Source: Winogradskyella sp.
Lineage (GTDB): Bacteria; Bacteroidota; Bacteroidia; Flavobacteriales; Flavobacteriaceae
Assembly (NCBI RefSeq): GCF_013042245.1
Contig: NZ_JABDQL010000068.1
Coordinates: 1 to 37,276, forward strand
Direction: 5' to 3'
Length of the DNA: 37,276 nucleotides
This document shows, one piece after another, positions 1-8,496 of this stretch; the stretch's first letter is position 1, and each line of letters starts with the position of its first letter. The notes under the pieces were generated by a model. The model was not told where the DNA came from. It saw only the letters and a list, made by a program, of their open reading frames with translations, and did not search any database. The position numbers were made by a program, and so were the translations under genes.

Positions 1-44
1 ATAATCTTGTTGAAATCGACTATTAAGATACTGAAAATCAATAA

Positions 45-60
45 CTTAAACAAGTTTAAG
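45..60. repeat. Short inverted repeat downstream of the brnQ remnant
   Basis: CTTAAAC and GTTTAAG form 7-bp arms around a 2-base loop. The site lies about 40 bases past the stop of the truncated transporter gene. There is no convincing T-tract, so it may be a weak terminator or chance in AT-rich DNA. Confidence 0.25.
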
Positions 61-100
61 ACGTTGTTTTTCAATGAATTAAGCTTGTTTTTTTATCTAT

Positions 101-583
101 TTACCAACCCTTGATTCGCATTAATAAGAGAATTATAACAATAAGTGGCGTTAAAAATTTACCGATAATACTTAAGACTTTGGACCTATTGAGTGCAAAA
201 ATCAGTACCAAAATAAAATAGACAGCACTTGTTAAAAGCGTGGGTATTTCAAAAAATGGCTGGATTGCCATCTCATGTGTTACTGATGCCGTTCGTGGTG
301 CTGGTAAAGCAATAGCGATTATATAAATAAGCATACAATAAATAATACTAAAAACTGGTGATACTTTTTTACCAAAGTCGTACAAAGTTCCTTGCAAATT
401 GGCATGTGCGTAAATGGCTAGTATTGGAATAATAACCGCGGTTACAGCAAAACCCAAAGCAACGATACCCCATTGGTCCAAAGCTTTGAAACCTAAAAGT
501 GGTGGCAAAATAAGATTACCTGCACCAAAAAACATTGAGAACAGCGCAAAGCCGCTCATCCAGATTTCTTTGGTTCTGTTCAT
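101..583 (-). pseudogene. BrnQ-type branched-chain amino acid transporter, C-terminally truncated
   Basis: The 160 residues match the N-terminal part of the LIVCS/BrnQ family, which takes up leucine, isoleucine and valine across the inner membrane by cation symport. Visible marks are the FFGAGNLILPP segment near residues 19-29, the PRTASVTHE segment near 96-104 and about five hydrophobic helices. Intact family members run to about 420-440 residues, so more than half is missing. The reading frame ends in IKGW just after the fifth helix, and the 100 bases beyond the stop translate to nothing BrnQ-like in any frame I could read. This suggests a deletion or rearrangement rather than a simple frameshift. 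The start codon overlaps the stop of the upstream serine hydrolase gene by one base (TAATG). A remnant is the best reading. A short functional protein is unlikely. Confidence 0.75.
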
Positions 584-2133
584 TAGTCTACACGTTTAAG
601 CTCTAAGTCTCCAAAATCGAAACTAAAGTCGGTAATTGGCGCTACATATTCTAATGTTGCTGCCTGCGCTTTTCCGTTTTTATCGAAAGTGAATTTTACA
701 AAGACATCGGCATCAAAACTGCGATTGTTCCATTTGGAAACATAGGTTGTAGCGTTATATGGCAACAGCTTTCCGACTAATTGCGAAGAGCGTACACTTT
801 TAATGGTATAGCCGTTTGCGTTATTCGTAATTTCAAAATTCCCAAACCAGGCATCATTATACGTTCCGATAATTTGAGTTGGTTTTGGCAATGCGGGATT
901 GCCTTTTATTTTATCAACTTGTGCATAAACTGCAGTTTTAATACTATCGTTATAGGTAATATATCGCGCGTTTCTTTCGCTATAATTCTTCAACCAGTTT
1001 CTATCTTCATAACCTAAATAGGAATCTTTAATAGTGTTGGTTATGGTATTAAATGCTGAGCCGTTCATTTGGTTGGTTAACACTACAATAGCTAAGCCTA
1101 AATCTGGAATCATCGTAAACTGTGTGACCGTTCCTAACAATCCACCTGTGTGGTACACTTGTTTGTGTCCGCCTTTGACATCGGTTACAAACCAACCCAA
1201 ACCGTAACCTCTAAAGTTAGAATCGTACCAATCGCCACGACCGACGCTTAATGGTGTTTGCATTTGCCAAAGCTCATGAAATAGAGCTTTTTCCAATAAT
1301 CTCGTACCATCGACTGTTACGGCATCATTCATTAAAAATTGTGCCCAAGTGAGCATGTCTCTTACGTTACTCATAATTCCTCCGGCAGGATTTGCCAATG
1401 GTGACCAATCGTGTGTAATTTTTATGACTTCGCCTTCCGTTCTTGTATGCGCATCGATAATATTGCTTTTGTCTCTGACGCGATTGTAAGACGCTTTACT
1501 ATTGACCATTCCTACAGGTCTCATAATTTTATTTTCTATAAATTCTTCCCAAGACAAACCACTAACACGCTTTAAAACTTCACCAGCAATGATATACATA
1601 TTGTTATTGTAACGAAATGTACTTCGGAAAGATGACTCTGGTTTTAGATGCTTCATGTTGGCAATAACATCGTCTACAGTGAAATCACTGCCTTCAGGGA
1701 AAAACATTAAATCTCCAGCACCAAGTGACAAACCGCTTCTGTGAGTGACTAAATCTCTTACCGTCATATTTTCGGTGACCCAAGGTTCGGACATTTGAAA
1801 TTCAGGAATGTGCTTACGCACTTTGTCGTCCCAGTTTAACTTACCAGCATCGACCATCATGGCTAAGGCAAAACAGGTAAAGCCTTTACTGTTAGATGCT
1901 ACACCAACGAGTGTACTGGCTTTCATATCTTTTTTAGTCTCTAAAGAACGGACACCATGACCTCGGGAATAGATAATTTGGTTGTCTTTTAAAATACCCA
2001 CGGAAATACCAGGGACATCAAAGGTGGTTAAGGTTTCTTGAATGAGTTTATCGAGTTGTTCTTGTTCAATTTGTGCATTGAGCGTTAATGACAAAGCGAT
2101 AATCGAAAGGGTAAACCAACATCTTAATAGCAT
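583..2133 (-). CDS. Secreted serine hydrolase, beta-lactamase/class C family with C-terminal extra domain
   Basis: The 516-residue protein starts with a signal peptide, probably cleaved after LNA at about residue 20. The class C beta-lactamase/D-alanyl-D-alanine peptidase fold follows. The nucleophile motif SxxK is SNSK at 80-83, the second motif YNN is at 175-177, and a KTG-like HTGG motif lies in the segment VYHTGGLLG. The last hundred or so residues form a separate beta-rich domain of the DUF3471 type often fused to this fold. Likely an exported esterase, amidase or peptidase rather than a true beta-lactamase; the substrate cannot be read from sequence. Its stop overlaps the start of the truncated transporter gene, so the two were one transcription unit. 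A good promoter match lies directly upstream. Confidence 0.88.
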   Translation of the reverse strand: MLLRCWFTLSIIALSLTLNAQIEQEQLDKLIQETLTTFDVPGISVGILKDNQIIYSRGHGVRSLETKKDMKASTLVGVASNSKGFTCFALAMMVDAGKLNWDDKVRKHIPEFQMSEPWVTENMTVRDLVTHRSGLSLGAGDLMFFPEGSDFTVDDVIANMKHLKPESSFRSTFRYNNNMYIIAGEVLKRVSGLSWEEFIENKIMRPVGMVNSKASYNRVRDKSNIIDAHTRTEGEVIKITHDWSPLANPAGGIMSNVRDMLTWAQFLMNDAVTVDGTRLLEKALFHELWQMQTPLSVGRGDWYDSNFRGYGLGWFVTDVKGGHKQVYHTGGLLGTVTQFTMIPDLGLAIVVLTNQMNGSAFNTITNTIKDSYLGYEDRNWLKNYSERNARYITYNDSIKTAVYAQVDKIKGNPALPKPTQIIGTYNDAWFGNFEITNNANGYTIKSVRSSQLVGKLLPYNATTYVSKWNNRSFDADVFVKFTFDKNGKAQAATLEYVAPITDFSFDFGDLELKRVD

Positions 2134-2165
2134 ACGAATTGTATTAATTTAATTATGTAAGATTT

Positions 2166-2192
2166 CAAATATAGTAAATACTTATTCATCAA
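2166..2192 (-). promoter_or_regulatory. Candidate promoter for the serine hydrolase operon
   Basis: Read on the minus strand, the sequence contains TTG, 16 bases, then TATATTTG, an exact match to the Bacteroidota -7 box TAnnTTTG. It sits about 33 bases upstream of the serine hydrolase start codon. Confidence 0.5.
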
Positions 2193-2232
2193 TTGCACTA
2201 CATAAATCTCTGATAAAACTATCTTTATAACC

Positions 2233-3009
2233 ATGTTTGTAACCCATAAGAATATTCAAATTCATTATACATCGACAGGAAAAGGTCCTGCACTATTACT
2301 ACTCCACGGTTTTATGGAAACCTCAGAGATGTGGAACGATTTTGTTGATGAGTTGTCTAAATCACGTCAAGTCATTTGTGTAGATTTATTAGGCCATGGC
2401 AAAACCGAATGTATAGGTTATATTCATTCTATGACTGCTATGGCTGAAGCTGCCTATGCTGTTTTGGATTCTTTAAAAATTGAAACCCTGAGCTGTATTG
2501 GTCATTCTATGGGTGGTTATGTGGCTTTGGCTTTGGCTGAATTGCATTCTGGACTCATTGAAGATTTATGCTTGCTGAATTCTACCTACGAAGCTGATGA
2601 TAACGAACGAAGGATTTTAAGGGCGCGTGCCGCACAAATGGCAACTACTAATTTTGAAAGTTTAGTACGCTTGTCTTTTACCAATTTATTTACCGAAAGC
2701 AGTCGAGAAAAATTTAAACCTAAATTTAAAAAAGCCCTTGATATTGGTCTAAGGACGTCGCAACAAGGCTTTATTGCTGGACATAAAGGTATGGCAATTA
2801 GACCTAACCGATTTGAAATTTTTAAGACTATAAGAGGAAAAAAAGTTATTGTTATTGGTGAAAAAGATTGGATAGTTGATAAATCTTTTTTGATTGAAAA
2901 AACTAAAAATACAGCTATTGAAATCGAATTATTTTCTGAAGGACATATGAGCTATATTGAAAATAAATCAGAATTATCTTATTTCTTAAAGCGTTTTATC
3001 GAAATATAA
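2233..3009 (+). CDS. Alpha/beta hydrolase
   Basis: This 258-residue cytoplasmic protein has the full alpha/beta hydrolase set. The oxyanion HG pair is at 25-26. The nucleophile elbow GHSMGG gives Ser92. A candidate acid is Asp212 (GEKDW), with Asp216 close by, and the catalytic histidine is His238 (EGHMSY). It has no signal peptide. Length and motif spacing fit the small-molecule esterase, haloperoxidase-like or MenH-like branch, and the substrate is unknown. It is transcribed divergently from the serine hydrolase across a 99-bp spacer and is followed by a small unrelated gene. Confidence 0.88.
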   Translation: MFVTHKNIQIHYTSTGKGPALLLLHGFMETSEMWNDFVDELSKSRQVICVDLLGHGKTECIGYIHSMTAMAEAAYAVLDSLKIETLSCIGHSMGGYVALALAELHSGLIEDLCLLNSTYEADDNERRILRARAAQMATTNFESLVRLSFTNLFTESSREKFKPKFKKALDIGLRTSQQGFIAGHKGMAIRPNRFEIFKTIRGKKVIVIGEKDWIVDKSFLIEKTKNTAIEIELFSEGHMSYIENKSELSYFLKRFIEI

Positions 3010-3061
3010 TATGCTATAACGTTTTAAATATTTTTTTTAATTAAGTTAATCATCTCAAATT

Positions 3062-3307
3062 TTGCTAATTATAAAAAAATCTAGTCAGCCTACTTCACCT
3101 AAGAAGTTTTTATGCGATATTTTTGGTCATAAATACGTAGTCTCTAAAGAAGTTACTTGTCCCGTTAAAGAGTACACCTTCATATGTTGTAAACGTGAAC
3201 TTACCACTAACCTAAATGGTAGTTTAACAGAGTTAACCCCTAAGTTTAAAGATATCAATGCGACTTTAGCTCGTATTTATTCTAGCAAGATAGCCCTCAT
3301 GAAATGA
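3062..3307 (+). CDS. Small FGH-motif protein, zinc-ribbon-like
   Basis: An 81-residue protein that appears to start at a TTG codon; I see no ATG in frame before the conserved part. It has a CDIFGHKY motif near residues 18-25 and a later CCKREL segment followed by a short C-terminal helix. This matches the layout of the protein at 9681-9902, so the two are distant paralogues. Such small proteins recur in flavobacterial genomes and recall DUF1660-type zinc-binding peptides. In this copy the second cysteine pair has collapsed to adjacent residues, so metal binding may be weakened or lost. Function unknown. Confidence 0.6.
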   Translation: MLIIKKSSQPTSPKKFLCDIFGHKYVVSKEVTCPVKEYTFICCKRELTTNLNGSLTELTPKFKDINATLARIYSSKIALMK

Positions 3308-3308
3308 C

Positions 3309-3339
3309 GAAGATTAAACCCTTCGGCAGCTTAATCTTC
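3309..3339. terminator. Hairpin between convergent small gene and thiL
   Basis: GAAGATTAA (3309-3317) and TTAATCTTC (3331-3339) form a perfect 9-bp stem with a 13-base loop. It spans the thiL stop codon and lies just past the end of the small FGH gene. No strong T-tract follows on either strand, so it is a possible shared terminator or transcript-stabilising hairpin. Confidence 0.4.
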
Positions 3340-4386
3340 TGTTTCTTTAAAATTTTTCCAACCCTTTGCTATAATCGGGACTTTAGTTTCTGCTCGGGTT
3401 ACTAAGTGCATCCCACGTTCGGCTTCGGTTATATAACCAATCACTGTAAGATTAGGATTGCCTTTTATTTTCGGGAAATCTTCTTGAGAAATCGTCATTA
3501 ATAGCTCATAATCTTCACCTCCATTTAGTGCAATGGTTGTACTGTCTATATTAAATTCTTCACAAGTAGAAATCACCTGAGGGTCAAGTGGTATTTTATT
3601 TTCATACACATCTGCACCAACTTTACTTTGTTTACAAAGGTGTATAATTTCAGAAGATAATCCATCACTGATGTCAATCATACTGGTTGGTTTTACCTCT
3701 AGCTTCTCCAAAAGTTCTACAATATCTTTTCTTGCTTCAGGTTTCAATTGACGCTCTACGATATAGGTATACATCGATAAATCGGGCTGGCTTTGAGGGT
3801 TCACTTTAAAAACTTCTTTTTCGCGTTCTAAAACTTGAAGTCCCATATAAGCGCCACCTAAATCTCCTGATACTACCAATAAATCATTAGGCTTTGCGCC
3901 TGAACGTTTTACCACCTTATCTTTTTCTACTTCGCCAATAGCTGTGATAGAAATAATAAGTCCAGAGGTTGAAGACGTCGTATCACCACCAACTACATCT
4001 ACATTGTATAGTCTTGTCGCTGTTTCTATACCTGCATATAATTCTTCTAGAGCTTCTAAAGGAAATCGATTGGATACAGCTATAGACACAGTAATCTGAG
4101 TTGCGTTTGCATTCATAGCATATACATCTGATAGGTTAACCATAACAGCTTTATAACCTAAATGCTTTAGAGGCACATAACTCAAATCAAAATGCACACC
4201 CTCAACAAGTAAGTCGGTTGTAACAACAATTTGTTTTTTATCTGAATTTATAATGGCAGCATCGTCGCCAATACCTTTTACTGTTGACTTATGATTTATT
4301 TTAAATTGCTCTGTTAAATGCTCAATAAGCTTAAACTCACCAAGTTCGCTTAAAGGGGTTCGCTGTGGGTTTTTATCTTCAATCAT
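3331..4386 (-). CDS. thiL: Thiamine-monophosphate kinase
   Basis: ThiL phosphorylates thiamine monophosphate with ATP to give thiamine diphosphate, the last step of cofactor synthesis. The 351-residue protein has the AIR-synthase/ThiL fold signatures. These are the GDDAA metal-binding motif at 40-44, TDLLVEGVHFD at about 57-67, an NLSDVYAM segment, VVGGDTT, and the late DISDGLSSE and GGEDYELL motifs. Length is at the upper end of the usual 310-350. It is monocistronic here, with no other thi genes and no TPP riboswitch visible upstream. It is transcribed divergently from the lipoprotein operon starting at 4500. A TACTTTTG box (4391-4398, minus strand) lies so close to the start that any transcript from it would be nearly leaderless. 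Confidence 0.95.
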   Translation of the reverse strand: MIEDKNPQRTPLSELGEFKLIEHLTEQFKINHKSTVKGIGDDAAIINSDKKQIVVTTDLLVEGVHFDLSYVPLKHLGYKAVMVNLSDVYAMNANATQITVSIAVSNRFPLEALEELYAGIETATRLYNVDVVGGDTTSSTSGLIISITAIGEVEKDKVVKRSGAKPNDLLVVSGDLGGAYMGLQVLEREKEVFKVNPQSQPDLSMYTYIVERQLKPEARKDIVELLEKLEVKPTSMIDISDGLSSEIIHLCKQSKVGADVYENKIPLDPQVISTCEEFNIDSTTIALNGGEDYELLMTISQEDFPKIKGNPNLTVIGYITEAERGMHLVTRAETKVPIIAKGWKNFKETED

Positions 4387-4499
4387 TTTGCAAAAGTATT
4401 ACGATTTAACAATTTTCACGAAATTTATTAGTCTATTTTGAGTTTTAATTAAATAGCAATTACTAATTATTAGCTAAATTGCAAAAAAAAATCACCCTA

Positions 4500-6365
4500 A
4501 TGAAATTTTCAAAAATACTCTTTGTCTTTTTATTCTGCTCTTTTTCAATCGTAGTAATCGGCTGCAAAGATGATGATAAACCTGCTACAGAAATTATTGA
4601 TACTGATGGTGATGGCATAAATGATGAAGACGATAATTGCCCCAATACACCCAATCCAAACCAAGCTGATTCTAATAATGATGGAGTTGGAGACGCTTGT
4701 AATAATGATTTTGATAATGATGGAGTTTTAAATGATGCTGATAATTGTCCTAATACTCCAAACAATAACCAGTTAGATACAGATAATGATGGTGATGGTG
4801 ATGCATGTGACGACGACGATGATGGCGATGGTGTTTTAGATGTTGATGACAATTGCCCACTAAATGCAAATGCTGATCAATTAGATACTGATGGCGATGG
4901 TGAAGGTGACACATGTGATACAGACGATGATGGCGATGGTGTTTTAGATGTTGATGATAACTGCCCCTTAGAAGCTAACCCTGAACAACTAGATACTGAT
5001 GATGATGGTGAGGGAGATGTTTGTGACACCGATGACGATGGTGACGGTATATTAGATGGAGATGATAACTGTCCGCTCAATGCAAATCCAAATCAAGAAG
5101 ATTTAGATAGTGACGGTATTGGAGATGCTTGTGATAATTGCGCAAATATATCTAATCCTAACCAAGAAGACATCGATAATGATGGTATTGGAGACGCTTG
5201 TGATGTAAGTCCTTATACCGTAAACACACCTTGTACAAACGGCATGGCAGGCGTTTATCCATGTGGTGGTATAGATGTATTATCTGTAATTGATGTAGCT
5301 ACGCTCGGAGGAAGCAATGCATTTAACATTGAAGGTAGTGATATTTGGGGTTGGACAGACCCAACAACTAACAACGAATACGCTCTAATCGCTTTAACAA
5401 ATAGCACCGCATTTGTAGATGTAACTGACCCATTACAGCCAATTTTTCTTGGTAGACTAAATACCAATGCTGGGATTAACTTTTGGCGTGATGTTAAAGT
5501 CTATAACAATTACGCCTTTATAGTAGCCGATGGAGCAGGTAATCATGGTATGCAAGTATTTGACTTAACCCGTTTACTAAACGTTACAAACCCACCGCAG
5601 ACTTTTAATGCAGATGCCATTTATAATGGTGTTGGTAGTTGCCATAATATTGTAATCAACGAAAGTGAAGCTATAGCTTATTTGGTAGGCTGTACATCAA
5701 CCAATGGTGGCGGTCCAATATTTGTAGATATATCCAATCCATTATCACCAACTTTTATAGGAGATTATACGTCTGGAGGCTATTCTCATGATGCGCAAGT
5801 TATAACCTATAACGGTCCTGATAGTGATTATACAGGAAAAGAAATTTATGTAGGTAGTAATGGTAACACCGATAAAATTGTAATATTAGATGTCACTGAT
5901 AAAAATAATGTAATCGCTATTAGTGATTTTTCATATCCACAAACATCTTACGCACACCAAGGTTGGTTCACAGATGACCAACGCTATTTTATACTCGGTG
6001 ATGAAACTGATGAACAAGCCTTTGGTTTTAACACTAAAACTTTAGTATTTGATTTTGAAGACCTAGACAATCCAATACCATCATCTACTTATTTTGGTCC
6101 AACGGCTGCTATTGACCATAACGGTTACGTAAAAGGAAATGAGTATTACTTAGCTAATTATAGAGCTGGTATGCGTATTTTAAATATCGACAACATTGGC
6201 GCATCATCTAACTCTATGACAGAAACCCACTTTATTGATACGTTCCCAACTAGTGATAGTGCTTCGTTTAATGGCGTTTGGAGTGTATACCCTTACTTTG
6301 CAAGTGGTAATATTATCATTAGTGATATTGAAAGTGGTCTTTTTGTTGTAAGAAAAAGCGAATAA
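4500..6365 (+). CDS. Surface lipoprotein with thrombospondin type 3 repeats and LVIVD (choice-of-anchor B) domain
   Basis: I chose the ATG at 4500 because it gives a clean lipoprotein signal ending VVIGC (Cys22). A TTG further upstream would add seven residues. CKDDD after the cysteine fits the acidic export signal of Bacteroidota surface lipoproteins. Residues about 29-236 are calcium-binding thrombospondin type 3 repeats, with many DxDxDG loops and DNCP motifs. Residues about 240-621 match the LVIVD/choice-of-anchor B beta-propeller family. Indicators are [27 protein letters not shown] and the terminal [19 protein letters not shown]. It probably forms a rigid calcium-dependent stalk carrying a propeller at the cell surface. 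It is the first gene of a four-gene operon with the propeller, MbnP-like and MbnH-like genes; gaps after it are 12, 1 and 3 bases. Confidence 0.88.
   Translation: MKFSKILFVFLFCSFSIVVIGCKDDDKPATEIIDTDGDGINDEDDNCPNTPNPNQADSNNDGVGDACNNDFDNDGVLNDADNCPNTPNNNQLDTDNDGDGDACDDDDDGDGVLDVDDNCPLNANADQLDTDGDGEGDTCDTDDDGDGVLDVDDNCPLEANPEQLDTDDDGEGDVCDTDDDGDGILDGDDNCPLNANPNQEDLDSDGIGDACDNCANISNPNQEDIDNDGIGDACDVSPYTVNTPCTNGMAGVYPCGGIDVLSVIDVATLGGSNAFNIEGSDIWGWTDPTTNNEYALIALTNSTAFVDVTDPLQPIFLGRLNTNAGINFWRDVKVYNNYAFIVADGAGNHGMQVFDLTRLLNVTNPPQTFNADAIYNGVGSCHNIVINESEAIAYLVGCTSTNGGGPIFVDISNPLSPTFIGDYTSGGYSHDAQVITYNGPDSDYTGKEIYVGSNGNTDKIVILDVTDKNNVIAISDFSYPQTSYAHQGWFTDDQRYFILGDETDEQAFGFNTKTLVFDFEDLDNPIPSSTYFGPTAAIDHNGYVKGNEYYLANYRAGMRILNIDNIGASSNSMTETHFIDTFPTSDSASFNGVWSVYPYFASGNIIISDIESGLFVVRKSE
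4815..5138 (+). repeat. Three 108-bp tandem repeats within the thrombospondin type 3 region
   Basis: Units begin at 4815, 4923 and 5031, each opening with codons for DDDGDG. The first two are nearly identical through at least 45 bases, and the third has diverged. Each unit encodes 36 residues with calcium-binding aspartate loops. Degenerate copies extend to about 4600 and 5205. In-frame copy-number change by recombination would lengthen or shorten the stalk. Confidence 0.85.
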
Positions 6366-6377
6366 ACAAAACAGCTT

Positions 6378-7715
6378 ATGCACCCCAAAAGCTACTTTAT
6401 ATCTTATTTACTATTTGCAGTCTTATTGTTTGGTTGTGATAACGAAAAACTCTCAGGATTTTCTCAGAATACATCGGGAGATATAGCTTTTATATCTACT
6501 TTTGGAGGAAACCAAAATGATAGTGCGCAATCTGTTGTAACAACAAATGATGGCGGATATGCTATTTTAGGGTTTACCCAAAGTGCAGATGGCGATATCA
6601 CTGATAAAGAAGACAACAGTTTTGATTATTGGTTACTCAAGTTTTCTTCTCAGAATACTTTAGAGTGGCAAAAAACCTATGGCGGCACTAATGATGACCG
6701 TGGTAGAGAAATTATACAAACGCAAGACGGAGGTTATGCTATTATTGGGACTAGTGAAAGTAACGATGGTGATGTATCTAATAATAATGGTTCACAAGAT
6801 TATTGGATAGCTAAACTAGATGCTCAAGGAAATATTTCGTGGCAAAAATCTTTAGGCTTCTCAGGTAACGATACAGGTATTTCTATTTTACAGACCTCCG
6901 ATTTAGGGTATTTGCTCACCGGTGTTTTGGATGTTACGGCATCTGGAGGCGAAGGAAATACAAATCGTTCCACGACAAGACATGCTGGAGGTGATTATTG
7001 GGCTATTAAATTAGATGCTTCTGGAAATTTACAGTGGAGTCGTTATTTTGGAGGTAATTTTACAGATACGCCAGAAGGTGCTGTGGAAAACGATGATGGT
7101 AGCTTTATAGTTGCTGGTGGTTCTGATAGTGAGGATACGGACATTTCAAACAATAAGGGTGATTATGATTTTTGGATTATTAAAATTGAAGCTAATGGCG
7201 ATTTGATTTGGGAAAAATCGTTTGGTGGAGAGCAAATTGATGAAGCTAGAGGTATTGTAAAAACAAATGATGGCAATATTGTAATTGCTGGCGATACAAG
7301 AAGTAATGACCAAGATGTGAGTACAAATAATGGTGCAGCAGATTTATGGCTGATTAAAATCTCTCCCGATGGAAACCTAATCTGGGAAAAAACTATTGGC
7401 GGTAGTAGCTTTGATGTAGCTAGGTCTATTAAAATTGCTCAAGACAATGGTTTTTTGTTATCTGGAAGCTCAAGAAGTAGTGATGGCGACGTCTCCGAAA
7501 ATAAAGGTCAAAATGATGCATGGGTGGTTAAAACAGATAGCAACGGTAATCTTGAATGGGAAACTACCGTTGGCGGAAGTAATATTGACTTTGCCTACAG
7601 CGTTACAGAATTAAATGACAACTCCGTTGTTATTGTCGGTGACACTACCAGTGATGATGGTGATATTGAAGATAATAAAGGATTTACAGACCTACTCATA
7701 TTCAAAATAAAGTAA
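6378..7715 (+). CDS. Lipoprotein with seven propeller-like repeats
   Basis: The 445-residue protein has a lipoprotein signal ending LLFGC (Cys20). Almost all the rest is seven repeats of about 55-60 residues. The repeat reads roughly GG, D, SI, TxDGGY, I, G, S, DGDV, NKG, DYW, K, D, GNL, W, KT. Each blade contains a Trp-x-x-Lys motif and ends with a conserved Trp-x-K before the next GG. Seven such units suggest a closed seven-bladed beta-propeller, which is inference. The third repeat carries an insertion rich in Gly, Ser and Thr. No catalytic motif is visible. It starts 12 bases after the LVIVD gene and ends one base before the MbnP-like gene, so co-expression with copper-protein genes is likely. 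A binding or scaffolding role is possible. The exact function is not known. Confidence 0.7.
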   Translation: MHPKSYFISYLLFAVLLFGCDNEKLSGFSQNTSGDIAFISTFGGNQNDSAQSVVTTNDGGYAILGFTQSADGDITDKEDNSFDYWLLKFSSQNTLEWQKTYGGTNDDRGREIIQTQDGGYAIIGTSESNDGDVSNNNGSQDYWIAKLDAQGNISWQKSLGFSGNDTGISILQTSDLGYLLTGVLDVTASGGEGNTNRSTTRHAGGDYWAIKLDASGNLQWSRYFGGNFTDTPEGAVENDDGSFIVAGGSDSEDTDISNNKGDYDFWIIKIEANGDLIWEKSFGGEQIDEARGIVKTNDGNIVIAGDTRSNDQDVSTNNGAADLWLIKISPDGNLIWEKTIGGSSFDVARSIKIAQDNGFLLSGSSRSSDGDVSENKGQNDAWVVKTDSNGNLEWETTVGGSNIDFAYSVTELNDNSVVIVGDTTSDDGDIEDNKGFTDLLIFKIK

Positions 7716-7716
7716 A

Positions 7717-8493
7717 ATGAAAAAGATTTTTGTACTAGTATTTGTAACCACTTTTTGTTTCTGGTCATGTACTGATGACGATAACAATAGTAATTTGAAT
7801 CCGGCCAATACGACTTTCAATTTTTCTCACAATTGGGATGGCATTCCTGTAAATAGTACTGACTTTAATACGATACAGTTTACAAACCAAAACGGCGAAA
7901 TGTTAAGTATAGAGCGTCTAAGGTATGTGTTATCTGACATCACCTTTACGACAACTTCAAATGAAGTATTAGATTTAGATAATTACAATTTAGTAGACCT
8001 TACTAACAATACAAATCTAGAATTTGATTTAGGAACTCAAATTCCACCAGGAAACTATAATAATGTCTCTTTTACGTTTGGCTTTGATAATGAAGATAAT
8101 ACTCAGAACTATGTAGATTTAAATTCTGCTTCCTTTAATGTGCCTGACATGTTAGGTGGTGGATATCACTACATGCAATTTGATGGAAAATATTTAGACT
8201 CAAACAACAATGAGGCTAACTTTAACTATCATGCCATAAGAGCTGTTGATAATCCAGGAATGAACCCAACTTTTCCGCAGGATACTTTTTTTAAGGTGAA
8301 TTTAGGTCCTATATCTATTTCAGATGATACAAACATCAATATAGCAATGAATATTGCACAATGGTTTAAAGAGCCAAACACATGGGATTTAAACCAACTC
8401 AATACTGTTTTAATGCCCAATTCTGCAGCTCAAATCCTCATGTTTGAAAATGGGAAAAATGTATTTAGTCTCGAATCTGTAACACAAGAATAA
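7717..8493 (+). CDS. MbnP-like copper-binding lipoprotein
   Basis: The 258-residue protein has a lipoprotein signal ending FWSC (Cys18). The rest matches the MbnP family: an early FNFSHNWDG strand, LRYVLSDI, the YNLVDL and PPGNYNNVSFTFG strands, GGGYHYMQFDGKY, FNYHAIR and a late INIAMNIAQWF segment. MbnP proteins bind copper through a kynurenine made from a tryptophan by the partner di-heme enzyme MbnH. The candidate tryptophan is Trp40 in HNWDG, next to His38. Other candidates are Trp216 and Trp223, and His151 and His172 could be copper ligands. The next gene encodes an MbnH-like protein starting three bases later. That pairing strengthens the call. No methanobactin genes are visible, so a general copper-acquisition or redox role is more likely than methanobactin import. 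Confidence 0.85.
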   Translation: MKKIFVLVFVTTFCFWSCTDDDNNSNLNPANTTFNFSHNWDGIPVNSTDFNTIQFTNQNGEMLSIERLRYVLSDITFTTTSNEVLDLDNYNLVDLTNNTNLEFDLGTQIPPGNYNNVSFTFGFDNEDNTQNYVDLNSASFNVPDMLGGGYHYMQFDGKYLDSNNNEANFNYHAIRAVDNPGMNPTFPQDTFFKVNLGPISISDDTNINIAMNIAQWFKEPNTWDLNQLNTVLMPNSAAQILMFENGKNVFSLESVTQE

Positions 8494-8496
8494 AAC

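Noticed and set aside
3308-4386. TPP riboswitch near thiL
   Set aside because: No THI-box-like sequence in the short upstream spacer, and thiL is alone.
4463-5080. Antisense Ser/Pro-rich open frames opposite the thrombospondin repeats
   Set aside because: They mirror the Asp/Gly-rich repeat codons of the real gene and have no independent coding signs.
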